From assembly GCA_944391275.1 (NCBI GenBank), contig CALXSZ010000010.1, positions 1-8,125 on the forward strand: a stretch of 8,125 nt of DNA, read 5' to 3'. Below, piece after piece: positions 6,020 to 8,125 of this stretch. The stretch is from an uncultured Syntrophomonadaceae bacterium. GTDB taxonomy: Bacteria > Bacillota > Syntrophomonadia > Syntrophomonadales > Syntrophomonadaceae. The stretch's first letter is position 1. The number at the start of each line of letters is the position of its first letter. The position numbers were made by a program, and so were the translations under genes. The notes beneath the pieces are model-generated. The model was given only the letters and a program-made list of their open reading frames with translations, was not told the origin of the DNA and made no database searches.

Positions 6020-6868
6020 ATGTTATCTTTTACCAAAATGCAAGGAACCGGTAATGATTATGTATATATGGATACCTTTGAAAAAACCATAAAAGATCCC
6101 GTGCAATTAGCGATTCGAGTATCCAACCGACATTTTGGGATTGGTTCCGATGGCCTAATCTTGTTGAATCCGGACCCAAACGCGGATTTTCGTATGGATA
6201 TTTATAATGCGGACGGATCTCAAGCTGAGATGTGTGGCAATGGAATCCGGTGCGCGGCGAAATATGCTTATGAAAAGGGATTGGTGGAACCGAATCGGAC
6301 GGAGTTGACGGTTGCGACAGGCGCCGGAATGCGCAAATTAAGCCTTCATTTAAAAGGAAAGCAGGTAGAAACGGTTACGGTGGATATGGGGACGCCGATT
6401 TTTGATCCGGAGAAAATTCCGGTTTTAGCGCCCAAGAAAGAAAAGATGATTAGCGTTCGTGAACGTGCCCAAGGTCAAGATTTTGAATTATTCTGCGTTT
6501 CGATGGGGAATCCGCATGCGGTTACGTTTGTGGATGAGGTAGATCACTTCGACGTTGAGGGCTTTGGAAAAATCTTGGAAAGGGCAGAAATTTTTCCCCA
6601 TCATTCGAATATTGAATTTGTTCAAGTTCTGGACGCCAACCATTTGAAAATGCGGGTGTGGGAACGAGGCAGCGGAGAAACGATGTCCTGCGGAACAGGC
6701 GCTTGTGCGACGGCTGTGACGGCAATGGTAAAAGGTGTTGCTGAGCGGGAGGTTACGGTTCATGTGCGGGGCGGAGCTTTAAACATTCGCTGGGATGAAA
6801 CCAGTGGGCATGTCTATATGACCGGGCCGGCCGTAACGGTTTTTACCGGATGGATTGAAGAAGCGTAA
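6020..6868 (+). CDS. dapF: diaminopimelate epimerase
   Basis: DapF is a cytoplasmic, cofactor-independent epimerase that converts LL-diaminopimelate to meso-diaminopimelate, the precursor of lysine and of peptidoglycan cross-links. The 282 residues match the family length of about 275. The opening KMQGTGNDYVYMD (6-18) is the conserved N-terminal substrate-binding segment. The two catalytic cysteines are in MCGNGIRC (Cys72) and MSCGTGACA (Cys224), each at the helix N-terminus as in the family. GNPHAVTFVD (163-172) and ERGSGET (215-221) are further conserved segments. The in-frame ATG at 5984 would add 12 non-conserved residues and overlaps the likely -10 box. The ATG at 6020 follows an AGAAGTGA purine stretch and begins at the conserved MLSFTKMQGTGND. 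dapL follows 35 bases after the stop, so the two are likely one transcript. Nothing looks degraded. Confidence 0.95.
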   Translation: MLSFTKMQGTGNDYVYMDTFEKTIKDPVQLAIRVSNRHFGIGSDGLILLNPDPNADFRMDIYNADGSQAEMCGNGIRCAAKYAYEKGLVEPNRTELTVATGAGMRKLSLHLKGKQVETVTVDMGTPIFDPEKIPVLAPKKEKMISVRERAQGQDFELFCVSMGNPHAVTFVDEVDHFDVEGFGKILERAEIFPHHSNIEFVQVLDANHLKMRVWERGSGETMSCGTGACATAVTAMVKGVAEREVTVHVRGGALNIRWDETSGHVYMTGPAVTVFTGWIEEA

Positions 6869-6903
6869 GTAAAAGAATTAAGCGGAAAGGAAGACAAGGA
6901 TTT

Positions 6904-8103
6904 ATGACCAAAATAAATACGAACTTTCTGGAACTGGCGAACAACTATTTATTTGCTGAAACCGCCAGCCGTAAAAGAAAATATTTGGATGCGCATCCCG
7001 AAGCGAAATTGATTCCAATGGGAATTGGGGACGTTACGCTACCCATTTTTCCATCGGTTATTGAAGCGATGCAGAAAGCGGTTCAGGAGATGGGAAAAGC
7101 GGAAACTTTCCATGGATACGCTCCTGAACAAGGATACGAATTTTTGCGAGAGAAAATTGCAGAGAAAGTTTATCAAAAAAATGGCCTTTCCATTACGGCG
7201 GAAGAGATTTTTGTGAGCGATGGGGCTAAAAGTGATTGTTCGAACATCTTGGATTTGTTTGACGTGGATAATGTCATTGCCGTTTGCGATCCCGTTTATC
7301 CGGTTTATAGGGATACCGCTGTCTTAACAGGCCGAAAAGATAAAATCGTTTTTATGCCATGTAATGAAGAGAATGGCTTTTTACCGGAAATTCCCCAACA
7401 AAAAGTGGATCTCATCTGGCTTTGTTCTCCCAACAATCCGACCGGGAACGCCGCAACCCGGGAACAGTTAAAACCATGGGTCGAATATGCTTTGCAGCAG
7501 GACGCCATTTTGTTATTTGACGGCGCATATGAAGCTTTTATTACGCGAAAAGAAGTGCCTCATTCCATTTACGAAATCCCCGGTGCGGAAAAATGCGCCA
7601 TAGAGTTTCGGTCATTTTCTAAAAACGCAGGTTTTACCGGGGTGCGCTGTGCTTATACGGTGATTCCTAAAACATTGACGCGCGGCGGAGCTTCTTTGCG
7701 CGATATGTGGTTCCGGCGCCAATCTACCAAATTTAATGGCGTTTCTTATATCGTTCAGCGGGGGGCGGAAGCCGTATTTAGTGAAAAGGGACAAAAAGAA
7801 CAAGCGGAAGCGATCGGCTATTATTTAGAAAATGCCCGGATCATTCGTGAGAGCTTAGAACCGGCTGGATTGGTAGCCTGTGGCGGCGTGGATTCTCCCT
7901 ATGTTTGGATTCGGCTGCCTCAAGGATTAGATTCTTGGAAAGCGTTTGACGTATTATTGGAGGAAGCCAATGTTGTTACGACGCCGGGAGCGGGATTTGG
8001 CAGCTGCGGAGAAGGGTATCTTCGGATCACGGCTTTCGGAAATCCGGAAGATACAGCTGAAGCCGTCAAAAGAATTGCCAATCTGCTTACCCGCTATCAA
8101 TAG
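6904..8103 (+). CDS. dapL: LL-diaminopimelate aminotransferase
   Basis: DapL is a PLP-dependent class I/II aminotransferase. It makes LL-diaminopimelate directly from tetrahydrodipicolinate and glutamate, bypassing the succinylase or acetylase branch (DapD, DapC, DapE). The 399 residues match the family length of roughly 400-410. Visible features are IGDVTLPIFPSV (41-52) near the N-terminus, the glycine-tyrosine substrate loop HGYAPEQG (70-77) and SDGAKSD (105-111) at the phosphate-binding turn. SPNNPTGN (175-182) carries Asn178, FDGAYEAF (205-212) has the PLP-contacting Asp206 and Tyr209, and Lys240 in SFSKNAGFTGVR is the Schiff-base lysine. Arg374 in YLRIT is the expected carboxylate-binding arginine. 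The start follows AAGGAAGACAAGGA; two overlapping Shine-Dalgarno options lie 3-15 bases upstream. It lies 35 bases after dapF and supplies that enzyme's substrate. A related aminotransferase of different specificity is conceivable, but the dapF linkage makes DapL the best call. Confidence 0.93.
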   Translation: MTKINTNFLELANNYLFAETASRKRKYLDAHPEAKLIPMGIGDVTLPIFPSVIEAMQKAVQEMGKAETFHGYAPEQGYEFLREKIAEKVYQKNGLSITAEEIFVSDGAKSDCSNILDLFDVDNVIAVCDPVYPVYRDTAVLTGRKDKIVFMPCNEENGFLPEIPQQKVDLIWLCSPNNPTGNAATREQLKPWVEYALQQDAILLFDGAYEAFITRKEVPHSIYEIPGAEKCAIEFRSFSKNAGFTGVRCAYTVIPKTLTRGGASLRDMWFRRQSTKFNGVSYIVQRGAEAVFSEKGQKEQAEAIGYYLENARIIRESLEPAGLVACGGVDSPYVWIRLPQGLDSWKAFDVLLEEANVVTTPGAGFGSCGEGYLRITAFGNPEDTAEAVKRIANLLTRYQ

Positions 8104-8125
8104 TCATAGCGATACACGATTATAC

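Overview
The window looks like chromosomal DNA from a low-to-mid GC, Gram-positive-type bacterium, most likely a spore-forming clostridial Firmicute. Three things point that way: strong purine-rich Shine-Dalgarno sites, a PdaB-type sporulation polysaccharide deacetylase, and the pairing of DapF with LL-diaminopimelate aminotransferase (DapL). The assignment is an inference. No rRNA, tRNA, CRISPR array or intact mobile element is visible.

Region 1 (1-3727, all minus strand) is a signal-response module, read right to left. It runs from an OmpR-type response regulator (3062-3727) to a VanS-like sensor histidine kinase (1528-3081, GTG start, 20-bp overlap). A rho-independent terminator follows, and its stem contains the kinase stop codon. 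Then come an ABC ATPase (549-1409) and an ABC-2-type permease that starts in a 4-base ATGA overlap and leaves the window at base 1. The likely logic is an envelope signal detected by the kinase, relayed to the regulator, and acting on a membrane transporter. The substrate is unknown.

Region 2 (about 3730-4800) is AT-rich and mostly non-coding. It holds a 9-bp inverted repeat (3842-3861), a few very short ORFs, and the 3' part of a type I restriction specificity gene (hsdS, 4149-4668, plus strand). The hsdS remnant has lost its 5' part and is frameshifted at a run of eight A residues. No hsdM or hsdR is nearby, so it reads as a decayed accessory insertion.

Region 3 (4797-5616, minus) is a membrane-anchored NodB-family deacetylase resembling PdaB, with a perfect Shine-Dalgarno site and its own terminator. 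A gene-poor 400-bp gap separates it from the divergent genes that follow.

Region 4 (5980-8103, plus) is a two-gene operon, dapF then dapL. These encode consecutive steps of the aminotransferase variant of lysine/meso-diaminopimelate synthesis: tetrahydrodipicolinate to LL-DAP (DapL), then LL-DAP to meso-DAP (DapF).

Most of the window is conventional. The least conventional pieces are the broken orphan hsdS with its homopolymer frameshift, the terminator that incorporates the kinase stop codon between the sensing and transport genes, and the unexplained palindrome near the regulator promoter.
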